Shown piece by piece: positions 1 to 7,948 of a stretch of 17,220 nucleotides of DNA. Location: the NCBI GenBank assembly GCA_012519125.1, contig JAAYQY010000377.1, positions 1 through 17,220 of the forward strand. The letters run 5' to 3'. Origin of the DNA: Spirochaetales bacterium (GTDB lineage: Bacteria > Spirochaetota > Spirochaetia > Sphaerochaetales > Sphaerochaetaceae). The notes under the pieces were generated by a model. That model was not told the origin of the DNA. It did no database searches and was given only the letters and a program-made list of their open reading frames with translations. The number at the start of each line of letters is the position of its first letter. Within the stretch, counting starts at the first letter, position 1. The translations under genes were made by a program, and so were the position numbers.

Positions 1-616
1 CAAGGTACCGGCCTTCATCGCAACCCTCAGTTCCATGTTGATCATCTATGGGATCAACTCCATCTACTTCAACATGCCCCCGAACAACAGCCAGCCCATC
101 GGCGGCCTCAGAGCTGATTTCACCTTCCTCGGCTCGGGTTCAGTGGGCTTTGTCCCGGTCATCGTTGTCTTTGCGGGTATTGTTTCGATCATCGTCTGGT
201 TCGTCCTGAACAAGACCGTGTTCGGCAAGAACGTATACGCGGTGGGGGGAAACCCTGAGGCAGCTGCTGTTTCAGGCATCAACATCACCAAGACCTTGGT
301 GGGGCTCTTTGGGGTATGTGGTTTTCTCATCTCGCTCTCAGGCGTGCTGGAAGCAGCCCGTACTGGAGGTGCAACCAACAACTACGGCAACGGGTATGAG
401 CTTGATGCCATCGCCAGCTGTGTTGTCGGTGGTGTATCTACCACCGGTGGTGTTGGTACGGTCAGCGGGGTAATCGCGGGTGTCATCATCTTCAGCTTCA
501 TCAACTATGGTCTGACGTTCATCGGGGTCAACCCGTACTGGCAGAACATCATCAAGGGTGTCATCATCGTCTCTGCGGTCTCCTTCGATATCCGCAAATA
601 CGTCCAGAAGAAGTAG
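1..616 (+). CDS. mglC: Sugar ABC transporter permease, MglC/RbsC family (3' part)
   Basis: This is the C-terminal ~204 residues of an inner-membrane permease of the galactose/ribose-type (BPD_transp_2) sugar ABC importers. The open frame enters from the left edge at base 2 (reads KVPAFIATLSSM...), so the ATG at 35 is internal. Hydrophobic segments alternate with the family signature GGNPEAAAVSGI (about residue 70 of the visible part) and the late motif GYELDAIASCVVGG followed by GGVGTVSG, both typical of MglC. The C-terminus has the usual ending (NPYWQNIIKGVIIV) and the TAG is at 614-616. The substrate is likely galactose/methyl-galactoside or a related sugar, but family members also carry xylose or ribose, so the symbol is tentative. 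The ATPase and transport binding protein should lie upstream, outside the window. Transcription ends at the hairpin at 638-663. Confidence 0.85.
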   Translation, partial: KVPAFIATLSSMLIIYGINSIYFNMPPNNSQPIGGLRADFTFLGSGSVGFVPVIVVFAGIVSIIVWFVLNKTVFGKNVYAVGGNPEAAAVSGINITKTLVGLFGVCGFLISLSGVLEAARTGGATNNYGNGYELDAIASCVVGGVSTTGGVGTVSGVIAGVIIFSFINYGLTFIGVNPYWQNIIKGVIIVSAVSFDIRKYVQKK

Positions 617-637
617 TCGTCCCTTCCTACGCTACTT

Positions 638-664
638 GAGGCAGGGGCAACCCTGCCTCTTTCT
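638..664. terminator. Shared terminator between convergent mglC and binding-protein genes
   Basis: A perfect 9-bp GC-rich stem (GAGGCAGGG / CCCTGCCTC, 638-646 and 651-659) closes a GCAA tetraloop and is followed by TTTTCT on the plus strand. The minus-strand gene stops at 663-665, so the same hairpin can end both transcripts. The plus-strand U tract is better than the minus-strand one. Confidence 0.8.
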
Positions 665-1610
665 ATTGCAGCGTTTGGAAGAGCAGGCGCTGATGTTCTT
701 CGCTGAACATCGACTCCTTGGTCACGAGGTCGAAATCCACCAGCTTCTCTATAGGTTTTATCCCGTTCAGCAGGTCGATGGCGGCCATCACTGCACGGTA
801 ACCGAGGTTGAAGGAGTTGACCACTACCAAGGCATCGATGACACCCTGCTCCAGGAGCTGGATCTCATATTGGGTGGTTCCAAAGGCAATGAAGTGAACC
901 TTCTGATTCTCTTTCAATGCATTCGCCACGCCATGGGCGGTATACTCTTCCAGAGCGAAGATGAGATTGATCGAAGGATCGCTGGCAAGGGCGCTGGTGG
1001 TGATATCTTTTGCGATCGCCTCATCGGTAAAGGAGTAGGTTGCATTGACAATTGCAGCTCCTTCCTTTTTCGCAAAATTGGCTGCCAGAGCTTCCACAAT
1101 TGCCGTCATGCTGCTGGTGTTCGGCATCGATCCCAAGACCAGGGCCTTGATCGGCTCCCCTTCAGCAAAATGGGAGAATGCGTGCTCTGCCATTGCTTTT
1201 CCTATCGCCTGGTAGTCGGCGGTGATGGAGAAATCTGGGTGTACGTTCATCAGCGATGTATCGGCAAACACCACCTTGATACCCTTGCTTCGTGCCTTTG
1301 CCACCACGTCCTCAAGACGGGTGTAGTGGCTTGGAGAGAGAACGATTGCATCAAACTGCTGGTCTATGGCGCGTTGGACTGCACTGATCTGGCCTTCATA
1401 GTCTGACTCATTGACTGGGGCGAGAAATTCCAATACCGATCCGGTAGCGCTGCGAGCGCTTCTTGCCCCGTTCTTCAGAGCTCCCCAAAATTCGCCTCCC
1501 TGCATCATGGTGATGACGGCGATGCGATAGGTCTTGTTTTGATCCTGTTGCTTGTTGGAACAGCCAAGAAGAAGGGTAGTGATGAGCAAGATGAGGAGTA
1601 CTCGTTTCAT
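663..1610 (-). CDS. Periplasmic sugar-binding lipoprotein, probable sensor partner
   Basis: A 315-residue Peripla_BP_4 (RbsB/LacI-like) sugar-binding protein. The N-terminus is a lipoprotein signal, MKRVLLILLITTLLLGCSNK, with lipobox LLGC and lipidated Cys near residue 17. The mature part starts YRIAVITMMQGGEFW, followed by the typical AIDQQFDAIVLSP segment (about residues 76-88). The ATG overlaps the TGA of the upstream kinase gene by 4 nt and has an RBS-like AAGGTGG 8 nt before it, so translation is coupled to the kinase. It is the last gene of an RR-HK-binding-protein unit and is convergent with the mglC-like permease. That placement suggests it detects sugar for the kinase, as XylFII does for LytS/YesN in clostridia (known system), rather than feeding the transporter. 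That role is inferred; a transport role cannot be excluded. Confidence 0.85.
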   Translation of the reverse strand: MKRVLLILLITTLLLGCSNKQQDQNKTYRIAVITMMQGGEFWGALKNGARSARSATGSVLEFLAPVNESDYEGQISAVQRAIDQQFDAIVLSPSHYTRLEDVVAKARSKGIKVVFADTSLMNVHPDFSITADYQAIGKAMAEHAFSHFAEGEPIKALVLGSMPNTSSMTAIVEALAANFAKKEGAAIVNATYSFTDEAIAKDITTSALASDPSINLIFALEEYTAHGVANALKENQKVHFIAFGTTQYEIQLLEQGVIDALVVVNSFNLGYRAVMAAIDLLNGIKPIEKLVDFDLVTKESMFSEEHQRLLFQTLQ

Positions 1611-3373
1611 GATGAGGCCACCTTGATGGGATGGATCGGCACCTGTTCGGGTATTACGAGCCTGACCAGGGTTCCTTCATCCAATTCGCTGGAGATTTCA
1701 AGGCCGTAATCAGAGCCGTAGTAGAGTTGGATTCTCTGGTGGACATTCCTCACCCCGATACCCGCTCCTCCCTTATGGTGCGGTCCTTCGTAGCTAAGGA
1801 TGTTTGAGAGTTTCTGCTCATCCATGCCCACCCCGTTGTCACGAACCTCGATTACTACAGCTCCTGGTTTGCGCTTGAACACCTTGATGTCGATATGGCC
1901 CATCTCCTGCAGGTACTTGATGCCATGATAGATGGCATTCTCCACGATGGGTTGGACGATGAGCTTGATGGTCGGCAGATTCTCCATACCCGCTTCCATC
2001 GAGATGGAGAACTCGAACTTGTCTCGGTAGCGGATCTGCTGGATGATCAGATAGTTGCGTACATGCTCCAGCTCCTCGCTGAGGGTGATGATGTCCCTTC
2101 CCTTGCTGATCGAGATCCTGAAGAGCTTTGCGAGGGAGGTAATCATGGTGATGACCCCCTCGGTGTTGTTCTGCTCAGCCATCCAAACCACCGAATCGAG
2201 GGTGTTGTACAAGAAGTGTGGATTGATTTTTGCCTGCAGAGCATCGAGCTCAAACTTGCGTTTCATCTCCTGGCTCTTGACGATGTCATCCATGAGCTGG
2301 CGGATACGACCGACCATCAGGGCGAAGGTTTGCGAGAGGGCTGCAACCTCTTGGTTTCCTCCTACGGTGGGAGGAGAAGAGAAATCGCCGCGCTCCACGC
2401 TGTTCATCAGCCTTTCCAGCTCTCTGATGGGGCGGCTGATGTACGCGGAGACCGTACGGGAGAGCAGGATGGTGATGATGATACAGAAGGCAAGCACCAG
2501 GAACATGACCGAGGTGTACTGGTCCAAACCTGACATCAGCTCATCCATGTAGGCAACCCCAACGATTCGCCAGCGGGCATTGTTGACCGTATCAACGATC
2601 ACAAGCCGTTCCCTTCCTTCAAAGGTGTTGGTGAAGGTTCCGAAGATGTGTTCTTGGACCGCATCCAGATCCTCATTGAAGAGGTCGGAGTTGATCAGCT
2701 GTTGGTAGGGGTGGTAGACGATTTTTCCATTGTTGTCGATGAAGTAGACATAGCCGGTGGACCCTAGTCTTGCATTCTGGCAAAGCTCACTCACCGCCCA
2801 GAAGTTCATATCGATTGCCAAGAGTCCGTACTTGGTCTCTCCCCCCTCATCCAGATAGCTGATCTGTTGGCTGTAGGTTATGACCCAGGGGTAGCTTGAG
2901 GTGAAGAGCTGCTGGACATGCGGTCCGGTGAAATAGAAGTTTCCCTCACCTCCGAGGGCTCTGGTGAACCAGGTCTGATCCTTGATTTCCTTGGCACTGC
3001 GAAGTTTTGCATCGCTTGTGGAGAGAACCGCCTCTCCCTCCAGATTGAAGAGCACCAGACAGACGATGTCCTGTCTGCTGTCAACGATTGAGCGCAGACG
3101 TTGCTCAATCTCGAAGCGGGGCAGGTCGTTGGTCTGTTTGGCAAGATCCCGTGCATAGCCTGCGATGGTGAGGATGTCGTTGGTGTAGAAGTTGAGGTTG
3201 GCATTCACCTGACGGACTATCTCACGGGTTGAGACGGTGGCGTTCTCCCTGATGGTCGAACTGAACTGGGTATAGAGGATTGCAGACACAAGCAAGGTAA
3301 AGGAGATGGAGACCACTGCAATGGCGATGGAGAGGATGGTCTTGATGGAGTGGGGGCCTCGGATGCTCTTCAT
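1607..3373 (-). CDS. Membrane sensor histidine kinase, YesM/LytS type with Cache domain
   Basis: A 588-residue sensor kinase. A transmembrane helix at about 14-36 is followed by a Cache-like extracytoplasmic domain (about 40-275), a second transmembrane helix (about 287-305), a HAMP region (about 306-360) and a His_kinase module with the motif NPHFLYN (phosphorylated His386). The ATPase domain shows the N box QPIVENA (474-480), G1 DNGVGM (512-517) and G2 GAGIGVRN (536-543). All catalytic motifs are intact. The ATG overlaps the stop of the response-regulator gene (ATGA, 3370-3373), and its own TGA overlaps the start of the binding-protein gene. It most likely phosphorylates the YesN-type regulator encoded just upstream, in response to a carbohydrate seen directly by the Cache domain or through the neighbouring lipoprotein. 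Confidence 0.93.
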   Translation of the reverse strand: MKSIRGPHSIKTILSIAIAVVSISFTLLVSAILYTQFSSTIRENATVSTREIVRQVNANLNFYTNDILTIAGYARDLAKQTNDLPRFEIEQRLRSIVDSRQDIVCLVLFNLEGEAVLSTSDAKLRSAKEIKDQTWFTRALGGEGNFYFTGPHVQQLFTSSYPWVITYSQQISYLDEGGETKYGLLAIDMNFWAVSELCQNARLGSTGYVYFIDNNGKIVYHPYQQLINSDLFNEDLDAVQEHIFGTFTNTFEGRERLVIVDTVNNARWRIVGVAYMDELMSGLDQYTSVMFLVLAFCIIITILLSRTVSAYISRPIRELERLMNSVERGDFSSPPTVGGNQEVAALSQTFALMVGRIRQLMDDIVKSQEMKRKFELDALQAKINPHFLYNTLDSVVWMAEQNNTEGVITMITSLAKLFRISISKGRDIITLSEELEHVRNYLIIQQIRYRDKFEFSISMEAGMENLPTIKLIVQPIVENAIYHGIKYLQEMGHIDIKVFKRKPGAVVIEVRDNGVGMDEQKLSNILSYEGPHHKGGAGIGVRNVHQRIQLYYGSDYGLEISSELDEGTLVRLVIPEQVPIHPIKVASS

Positions 3374-4977
3374 CGGTTTGCCTGTCGATATTGGGAGGGG
3401 GAGAGCCCCACATGTCGCTTGAAGCAGAAGCTGAAGTAGTTTGGCTCAGCAAAGCCCACTGTCTGGGCAATCTCATAGGTTTTCCCTTCGGTCTTCACCA
3501 AAAGCTCCTTGGCCCTGTCCATTCGCATTCCGGTAAGGTACTGTACGAAACTCAACCCCACTTCCCGCTTGAAGGTGGAGCTGAAATAGGAGGGACTCAC
3601 CCCGATCATCTCACAAATCTGCTCAAGTCCGAATCCACTCTCGGTGAAGTGCTTGGCGATCAAGGTCTTGGCTTGTCCAATGAATTGGATATGACTGTTT
3701 TCCCGTTGTCCTGCAATCATTGCCCTTAGGGTCAGGCAAAGGCGGGTGTACCACCGCCTTGCTTTGCCCAGAGTGGTCAGACTTGCCAGTTCTAGGAAAA
3801 GGTTGCGGCCCTCCTCCTCGCCGATGGCGAAAAGGGAGTGTCCATAGGAGTGTGCGAGATCTTGCAAGGATGATGAGAGCTCAAGCAACAGGGCTTGCAT
3901 CTCCTGCACGCCAAGGGAAGCAAGATGCTCACCGAGCAGCTGGTTCACTCCATCGGTGACTTGCTCCTCATTGCCCATCTTGACCGCAATGAGGATGTTT
4001 GACTTCATCTCCTGCAGTTTCCCGACGCTCTCCTCGGTGGGGGTGTTCTCAAGGTCGCTGATGAAGAAGAGTGATTGCTCCGGGTAACAGGAGCTGTAGT
4101 TGAGAGCGGTGAGGGCCTGATGGTAGGAGAGGGTGATGGCAGACGGGTTATGGACAAGGCTTCCCACCCCCATGACTGCATCGAAAGAGAACTTCTCCAG
4201 GTATGTTTTCAGATGCTCAGCCTTGCGGTAGGTCTGTTTGCGGAAGAGCGAGTCGTACTGGCTCTGGTTGTGGCTGTGCGCACTGAAGATGATGACAATC
4301 TGATTCTCAAACTGGAAGGCAAGGCCTCCTCCCTCCTTCTTGAGCGCTTCCTCGATGACTTCCAACATGGCCAGAGCCTGCAAGGGATCATCCTGATAGT
4401 GGTTGGTTTCGATCAGTGCCACCATGAACTCGTCCTTATCCAGATCGAAGCCATACTCCTGGGCTTTGCTGACCAGCAAGGAGTCGGAGAGCGGATGGAC
4501 AGTGGTAAGCAACGAGACAAGAAATTTCTCCCTGATCAGAGGGAGTGCCTGCAAGTAAGCTTGTCTGAGACGATCTTGGTCCTGGGTACGCTTGATCTCT
4601 TCATCGAGGCGCTTTCCAAGCCGTTCGAGCAGCTTGCTCAGGTCCTCGACGGACACCGGCTTCAGTACATACTCGCTCACCTCATAGCGCATCGCCTGTT
4701 GGGCGTAGGTGAACTCGTCATAGCCGCTGAGGATGACAAGGGTGGTTGCAGGATGACTGCTGCGAATCTGTTGGATCAGCTCCATCCCATCAAGATAGGG
4801 CATTCGGATGTCAGTGATGACGACATCGGGATGCAGCTCCTCAACCAGTTCCAAGGCTTCTATGCCATTGCCGGCTTCTGCTATGACCTCAAAATTATAG
4901 GTTTGCCATGGGGTACGGGAACGAATTCCATCCCGTACCGCCGTTTCATCATCAACAAGAAGAATCGTGTACGCCAT
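3370..4977 (-). CDS. YesN-type response regulator, REC plus AraC DNA-binding domain
   Basis: A 535-residue regulator. The N-terminal receiver domain (1-120) has the acidic pair D9/D10, phosphoacceptor D56 in VVITDIRMP, S84 and K106 in VLKPVS. A long middle region of about 300 residues links it to a C-terminal AraC/XylS double helix-turn-helix (about 437-535), with the second-helix signature AQTVGFAEPNYFSFCFKRHVGLSPSQYR. This architecture partners YesM kinases and normally activates nearby sugar-transport genes; here the likely target is the mgl-type ABC operon at the left edge (inference). The start is fixed because the receiver fold begins at MAYTILLVDD and no in-frame start lies between it and the preceding gene. 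No Shine-Dalgarno sequence precedes it; a TACCAT hexamer 6 nt before ATG suggests a leaderless start. Confidence 0.93.
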   Translation of the reverse strand: MAYTILLVDDETAVRDGIRSRTPWQTYNFEVIAEAGNGIEALELVEELHPDVVITDIRMPYLDGMELIQQIRSSHPATTLVILSGYDEFTYAQQAMRYEVSEYVLKPVSVEDLSKLLERLGKRLDEEIKRTQDQDRLRQAYLQALPLIREKFLVSLLTTVHPLSDSLLVSKAQEYGFDLDKDEFMVALIETNHYQDDPLQALAMLEVIEEALKKEGGGLAFQFENQIVIIFSAHSHNQSQYDSLFRKQTYRKAEHLKTYLEKFSFDAVMGVGSLVHNPSAITLSYHQALTALNYSSCYPEQSLFFISDLENTPTEESVGKLQEMKSNILIAVKMGNEEQVTDGVNQLLGEHLASLGVQEMQALLLELSSSLQDLAHSYGHSLFAIGEEEGRNLFLELASLTTLGKARRWYTRLCLTLRAMIAGQRENSHIQFIGQAKTLIAKHFTESGFGLEQICEMIGVSPSYFSSTFKREVGLSFVQYLTGMRMDRAKELLVKTEGKTYEIAQTVGFAEPNYFSFCFKRHVGLSPSQYRQANR

Positions 4978-5012
4978 AGGTGTATGGTAGTGGGAAAGCG
5001 GTGCAGACGCAA
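4978..5012 (-). promoter_or_regulatory. Possible leaderless promoter of the response regulator gene
   Basis: On the minus strand TTGCGT (5007-5012), a 17-bp spacer and TACCAT (4984-4989) lie in the 40-nt gap after the nitroreductase gene. Only 6 nt separate TACCAT from the ATG, so initiation would fall on or beside the start codon. The -35 match is weak (3 of 6). Confidence 0.3.
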
Positions 5013-5017
5013 GAAAT

Positions 5018-5803
5018 TTAGCCGTTGCACCACCAATCGAACATGACCGATGTCGAGCGATTCATCTCCTCCATGAAAGGGCTGGTATGCTTGCGTAGGT
5101 AGTAGTAGTCGGCAAGTGTTCCTGTGTTGTCATAGGGGAGGGAGTTGGTGGTTCTGCGTTGCATCTCATGCTGAGCAAAGGCTGTCTTCAGTTGCTCCAG
5201 ATGGGGCTGTTGATAGGAATCGGTCATGAAGATGGAGGTCGCAGGGCATCGTGGGGTAAGCTTGACCGGCTTCTTCCCTTTCGGATAGCCGAAGATGAGC
5301 ATACAGGCAGGGATGGTGTATTGCTTCAGGTCGAGAAGCTCTCTCAAAGCCTCGAAGTTTTCGATCACATCACCGATGTAGCACGATCCGATGCCCAGCG
5401 CTTCAGCTGCGACCACGGCATTCTGTGCCGCAATGATGGCATCCTGCATGCAAAGGTGCAGGTCTCCAAGACCGGGCTTCCGATAGGAAGCGAGGTTGTC
5501 CCTCTCGGCCTTCTCGACAGCACCGCTTTCGTGGAAGTAGTTCACCCATTTTTGCATGTCAGCAAGGAAAACCCAGACCAGTGGAGCTTGGGCGATCATG
5601 TCCTGGTTGTCGCAGATTTCACTGAGTTTTTGCTTCTTCATCGGGTCGAAGACTTCCACGATGGAGTAGAGTGCCATGTTTCCCGCAGTGGGTGCACGTA
5701 ATGTTGCTTCTTTGAGCAGCTTCAGCTGTTCCTCTTCAATAGGTCTCTCCTCGAAGGAGCGCACCGAACGTCTTGTGAGCAGTAGGTTGATGGTATCTTG
5801 CAT
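5018..5803 (-). CDS. NADH/NADPH-dependent FMN nitroreductase, NfsA/FRP-like
   Basis: A 261-residue nitroreductase-family flavoprotein, presumably an FMN-dependent NAD(P)H oxidoreductase acting on nitroaromatics, quinones or flavin. The N-terminal FMN phosphate-binding motif RRSVRSFEERPI (residues 11-22) is followed by APTAGNMALYSIVEV, the central QNAVVAAEALGIGSCYIGDV, and LIFGYPKGKKPVKLTPRCP, typical of the larger NfsA/FRP group. The open frame continues upstream to 6241, but that part runs antisense through the MFS gene. The family start at MQDTINLLLTRRSVR gives the ATG at 5801-5803. No RBS is visible; TATACT sits 6 nt before the ATG. It is divergent from the MFS gene (78-nt gap) and lies 40 nt ahead of the regulator operon on the same strand. 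The physiological substrate is unknown. Confidence 0.88.
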   Translation of the reverse strand: MQDTINLLLTRRSVRSFEERPIEEEQLKLLKEATLRAPTAGNMALYSIVEVFDPMKKQKLSEICDNQDMIAQAPLVWVFLADMQKWVNYFHESGAVEKAERDNLASYRKPGLGDLHLCMQDAIIAAQNAVVAAEALGIGSCYIGDVIENFEALRELLDLKQYTIPACMLIFGYPKGKKPVKLTPRCPATSIFMTDSYQQPHLEQLKTAFAQHEMQRRTTNSLPYDNTGTLADYYYLRKHTSPFMEEMNRSTSVMFDWWCNG

Positions 5804-5881
5804 ATCCAGAGTATAGGCGATTTGTCTTCTCACTTCCAGAGAAGATATACAAGTGAAACACTTTGCTGTATGCTGTAACCC
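5804..5881. promoter_or_regulatory. Divergent promoter region with dyad operator (nitroreductase/MFS)
   Basis: The 78-bp gap has an exact inverted repeat CTTCTC-7 nt-GAGAAG (5826-5831, 5839-5844), flanked further out by TTGT and ACAA (5822-5825, 5849-5852). A plus-strand promoter TTGTCT-18-TATACA (5822-5851) places the dyad in its spacer; an alternative is TATACA-17-TATGCT (5846-5874), 7 nt before the MFS ATG. On the minus strand TATACT (5810-5815) lies 6 nt before the nitroreductase ATG. The dyad is a likely operator for a local regulator (inference). Confidence 0.4.
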
Positions 5882-7195
5882 ATGAAAAGCGTGAAGGCGT
5901 ATCGCTATCGGTATCTTATTTTGCTCTCCTTGGTACTTCTCATGTTTTCGGTGGGGGTCCAGTGGCTCAACCTCGCTCCTGTGGGGAGGGTGGCAAACCA
6001 CTACTACCAAGGACAGCTTCCCTTGCGGTATTCCAGTCCGGTTGACCTGCTCTCCTTGACCTATCTCTTGGTCTTCATCGTTGCCAGCATTCCTGCATCC
6101 TACCTGCTGCATCGTCTGGGTATCAAGTGGGCAACCTGGATAGCCAGTGGCCTCATCATCTTCGGTGCAATGACCAAGTGGCTCTATCTTTCGAATTTTC
6201 TGGCTGTTTTGTTCGGCCAGTTCTTCCTTGCATTGGGCCAAGCGCTTGTCCTGACCAGCATCACAGAGATTGTGTCGCGTTGGTTTCCCATCCGAGAGCG
6301 GGGAATGGCTGTAGGTATCACCTCAGCGAGCCAGTACCTGAGTCTTGCTCTGGTCATGATCATCAGCCCCCTGATGGTTGCCACCCGTGCAAACGATCCT
6401 GCGTGGGGAAGCGGATTTGAACAGATGATGCGCTTCTATGCATTTTTCAGTTCCATCCTCGCCCTCATTCCTGCTTTTTTGATCAGGGAGAACCCTCCCA
6501 CCCCCTCGTCTTCCCTCGCTTCCAAAAAGAGTGAGAGTTTCCTCTCCTCGTTTCGTGCCTTGAATGCCAATACCTCACTGAGGGGACTGACGATCATCTT
6601 TTCAGTAGGCTGGGGAGTTTTGATGACCTTGTTCATCAAGGTTGACGAAATCAGTGCTCTGCTTGGATTCCCCGATTCAAACGGGCTGCTTGGCATAGCG
6701 ATGCTTGCCGGAGGTATGGTGGGTGCAGTCCTGCTTCCGGCCCTCTCGGATCGGTTCCGTAGACGGAAGCTCTTTTTCGTCTTCTGCAATGTCTGCTCGA
6801 TACCAGGTATTCTTTTGTTGGTATTCTGTCAGCAAATCGGTCAGGTCATACTTGGCAGTGAGGCGATTGCCTTGATTGGGGCTTCAATTGTCGGATTGAG
6901 TTTGCTTGCTTCCGTCCCTATCGGCAGCCAGTATGCTGCAGAGTTGGGCCAGGGAATCCATGAAGAGATCATCCAAGGCATGCTCTTGCTTTTCAGCCAG
7001 GCTGGATGTGCATTCATCCTCATCGTAAGCTTGGTGACGACCGAGCAGTACTCAGTGATGCTGCTCTCCTCGCTGGGAGGGCTTTTGGTTGCTGCCATGA
7101 TCGGCAGCTCCTTTCTCAAGGAGAGTTCAATGATCATCACCGAGGAAGAGCGGCTGAACGACGTCATCAACCAAGAAATCGTGCACCTCCAGTAA
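5882..7195 (+). CDS. MFS transporter, FLVCR-like
   Basis: A 437-residue major-facilitator membrane protein with about 12 hydrophobic segments. The first-half features, QWLNLAP after TM1, YLLVFIVASIPASYLLHRLG, and RWFPIRERGMAVGITSASQYLS before TM5, resemble the FLVCR-type MFS branch (RWFP..ER.. and Q-Y motifs). A cytoplasmic loop rich in Ser and Pro (about residues 200-220) divides the halves, and the second half has the MFS-like LPALSDRFRRRKLFF loop (about 283-297). The substrate cannot be told from sequence; eukaryotic FLVCRs move haem or choline, which should not be transferred to this protein. No Shine-Dalgarno sequence precedes ATG 5882. The gene ends inside a strong hairpin shared with the convergent nitroreductase gene. 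Confidence 0.85.
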   Translation: MKSVKAYRYRYLILLSLVLLMFSVGVQWLNLAPVGRVANHYYQGQLPLRYSSPVDLLSLTYLLVFIVASIPASYLLHRLGIKWATWIASGLIIFGAMTKWLYLSNFLAVLFGQFFLALGQALVLTSITEIVSRWFPIRERGMAVGITSASQYLSLALVMIISPLMVATRANDPAWGSGFEQMMRFYAFFSSILALIPAFLIRENPPTPSSSLASKKSESFLSSFRALNANTSLRGLTIIFSVGWGVLMTLFIKVDEISALLGFPDSNGLLGIAMLAGGMVGAVLLPALSDRFRRRKLFFVFCNVCSIPGILLLVFCQQIGQVILGSEAIALIGASIVGLSLLASVPIGSQYAAELGQGIHEEIIQGMLLLFSQAGCAFILIVSLVTTEQYSVMLLSSLGGLLVAAMIGSSFLKESSMIITEEERLNDVINQEIVHLQ

Positions 7196-7215
7196 GTTGG
7201 GTAGGTGCACGATTT
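7176..7215. terminator. Bidirectional terminator with 13-bp stem
   Basis: AAATCGTGCACCT (7176-7188) and AGGTGCACGATTT (7203-7215) pair perfectly over 13 bp around a 14-nt loop. The left arm lies in the last codons of the MFS gene and the loop contains its TAA (7193-7195). The A/T ends of the stem give short U tracts on both strands. The nitroreductase gene on the other strand stops at 7225, so the element can serve both genes. Confidence 0.75.
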
Positions 7216-7224
7216 GCTCTCCTC

Positions 7225-7797
7225 TTATTTGGGTTGCGGCTTGATCTGGTCGGTGAAGGTGTCAAAGCTGTGTACCTTCTCAAGCGGTAGGCGGATTCTC
7301 TTGCCTTTTTCGCTCTCAAGGTGCTTTTCGTTCAATTTTGAACTATCCCCAGGATGGCCTACCACCAGCATGATCATGAGGGTGTCCTCATCTGCGATGT
7401 TGAGGATTTTTTTCGCTTCATCGACGTTGAAGCCGGCGATGGGGTGGACATAGAGGCCCTCTGCTACTGCTTGGGTCTGATAGGCCATGGCAGCCATGCC
7501 AAGTTCGAAGGGGGCGAAATCACGGTTGCCCAGTGTCATTCCCCACGCCTTGTTGGTGACCACTGCCGTGATGGCGGGGGCCTGCAAAGCCCAATAGTTG
7601 CCCGGAGAAAGCGTCTTTCTCAACGTATCGAGCACCTCGGTGTCAGTGACAGTCACAAAGCGCCACGGCTGGTTGTTCAAGGATGAGGGGGCGGTATGGG
7701 CAGCTTCGACCAAGCGCAACAGAGTTTCCTTTTCTATAGGCTTGGCATCAAGAGCACGGAACGCTCTTCGGTCATTGATTGCTTGTAACATCGGCAT
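7225..7797 (-). CDS. Nitroreductase family protein (small type)
   Basis: A 190-residue FMN-dependent nitroreductase. The N-terminus MPMLQAINDRRAFRALD carries the RR-x-FR FMN-phosphate motif, followed by AAHTAPSSLNNQPWRFVTV, which is the family's (A/S)P.S.N.QPW signature. The C-terminal half has LGMAAMAYQTQAVAEGLYVHPIAGF and MIMLVVGHPGD. It resembles the short stand-alone oxidoreductases of anaerobes and is not closely related to the larger nitroreductase at 5018-5803. The RBS is GGAGG with 6 nt to ATG. Its upstream gap (7798-7948) is shared with the divergent flavodoxin gene, another FMN protein. The substrate is unknown. Confidence 0.9.
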   Translation of the reverse strand: MPMLQAINDRRAFRALDAKPIEKETLLRLVEAAHTAPSSLNNQPWRFVTVTDTEVLDTLRKTLSPGNYWALQAPAITAVVTNKAWGMTLGNRDFAPFELGMAAMAYQTQAVAEGLYVHPIAGFNVDEAKKILNIADEDTLMIMLVVGHPGDSSKLNEKHLESEKGKRIRLPLEKVHSFDTFTDQIKPQPK

Positions 7798-7897
7798 AGA
7801 TATCCTCCATTGATGCTTTCAAGATACTACAATTTGGCTCACTTGTGTGCGATCTGTATGGGTTGGTATCCATGCATCCGATGTACTCTTATTTTTG

Positions 7898-7927
7898 TTG
7901 TTTATTGATGTTGTAAAAGGATACAAT
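7898..7927 (+). promoter_or_regulatory. Predicted promoter of the flavodoxin gene
   Basis: TTGTTT (7898-7903), an 18-bp spacer and TACAAT (7922-7927) precede the RBS AAGGAG (7935-7940). The resulting leader would be only about 15 nt. Confidence 0.4.
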
Positions 7928-7948
7928 CAAGCAGAAGGAGAGAACCGT

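Noticed and set aside
558..1406. 282-residue plus-strand frame
   Set aside because: Shadow of the binding-protein gene; crosses the terminator at 638-663 and has no RBS.
4075..5046. 323-residue plus-strand frame
   Set aside because: It is the antisense shadow of the response regulator, which has intact domains and motifs.
5804..6241. N-terminal extension of the nitroreductase frame to 6241
   Set aside because: It runs antisense to the MFS gene, has no family similarity, and the FMN motif begins right after the ATG at 5803.
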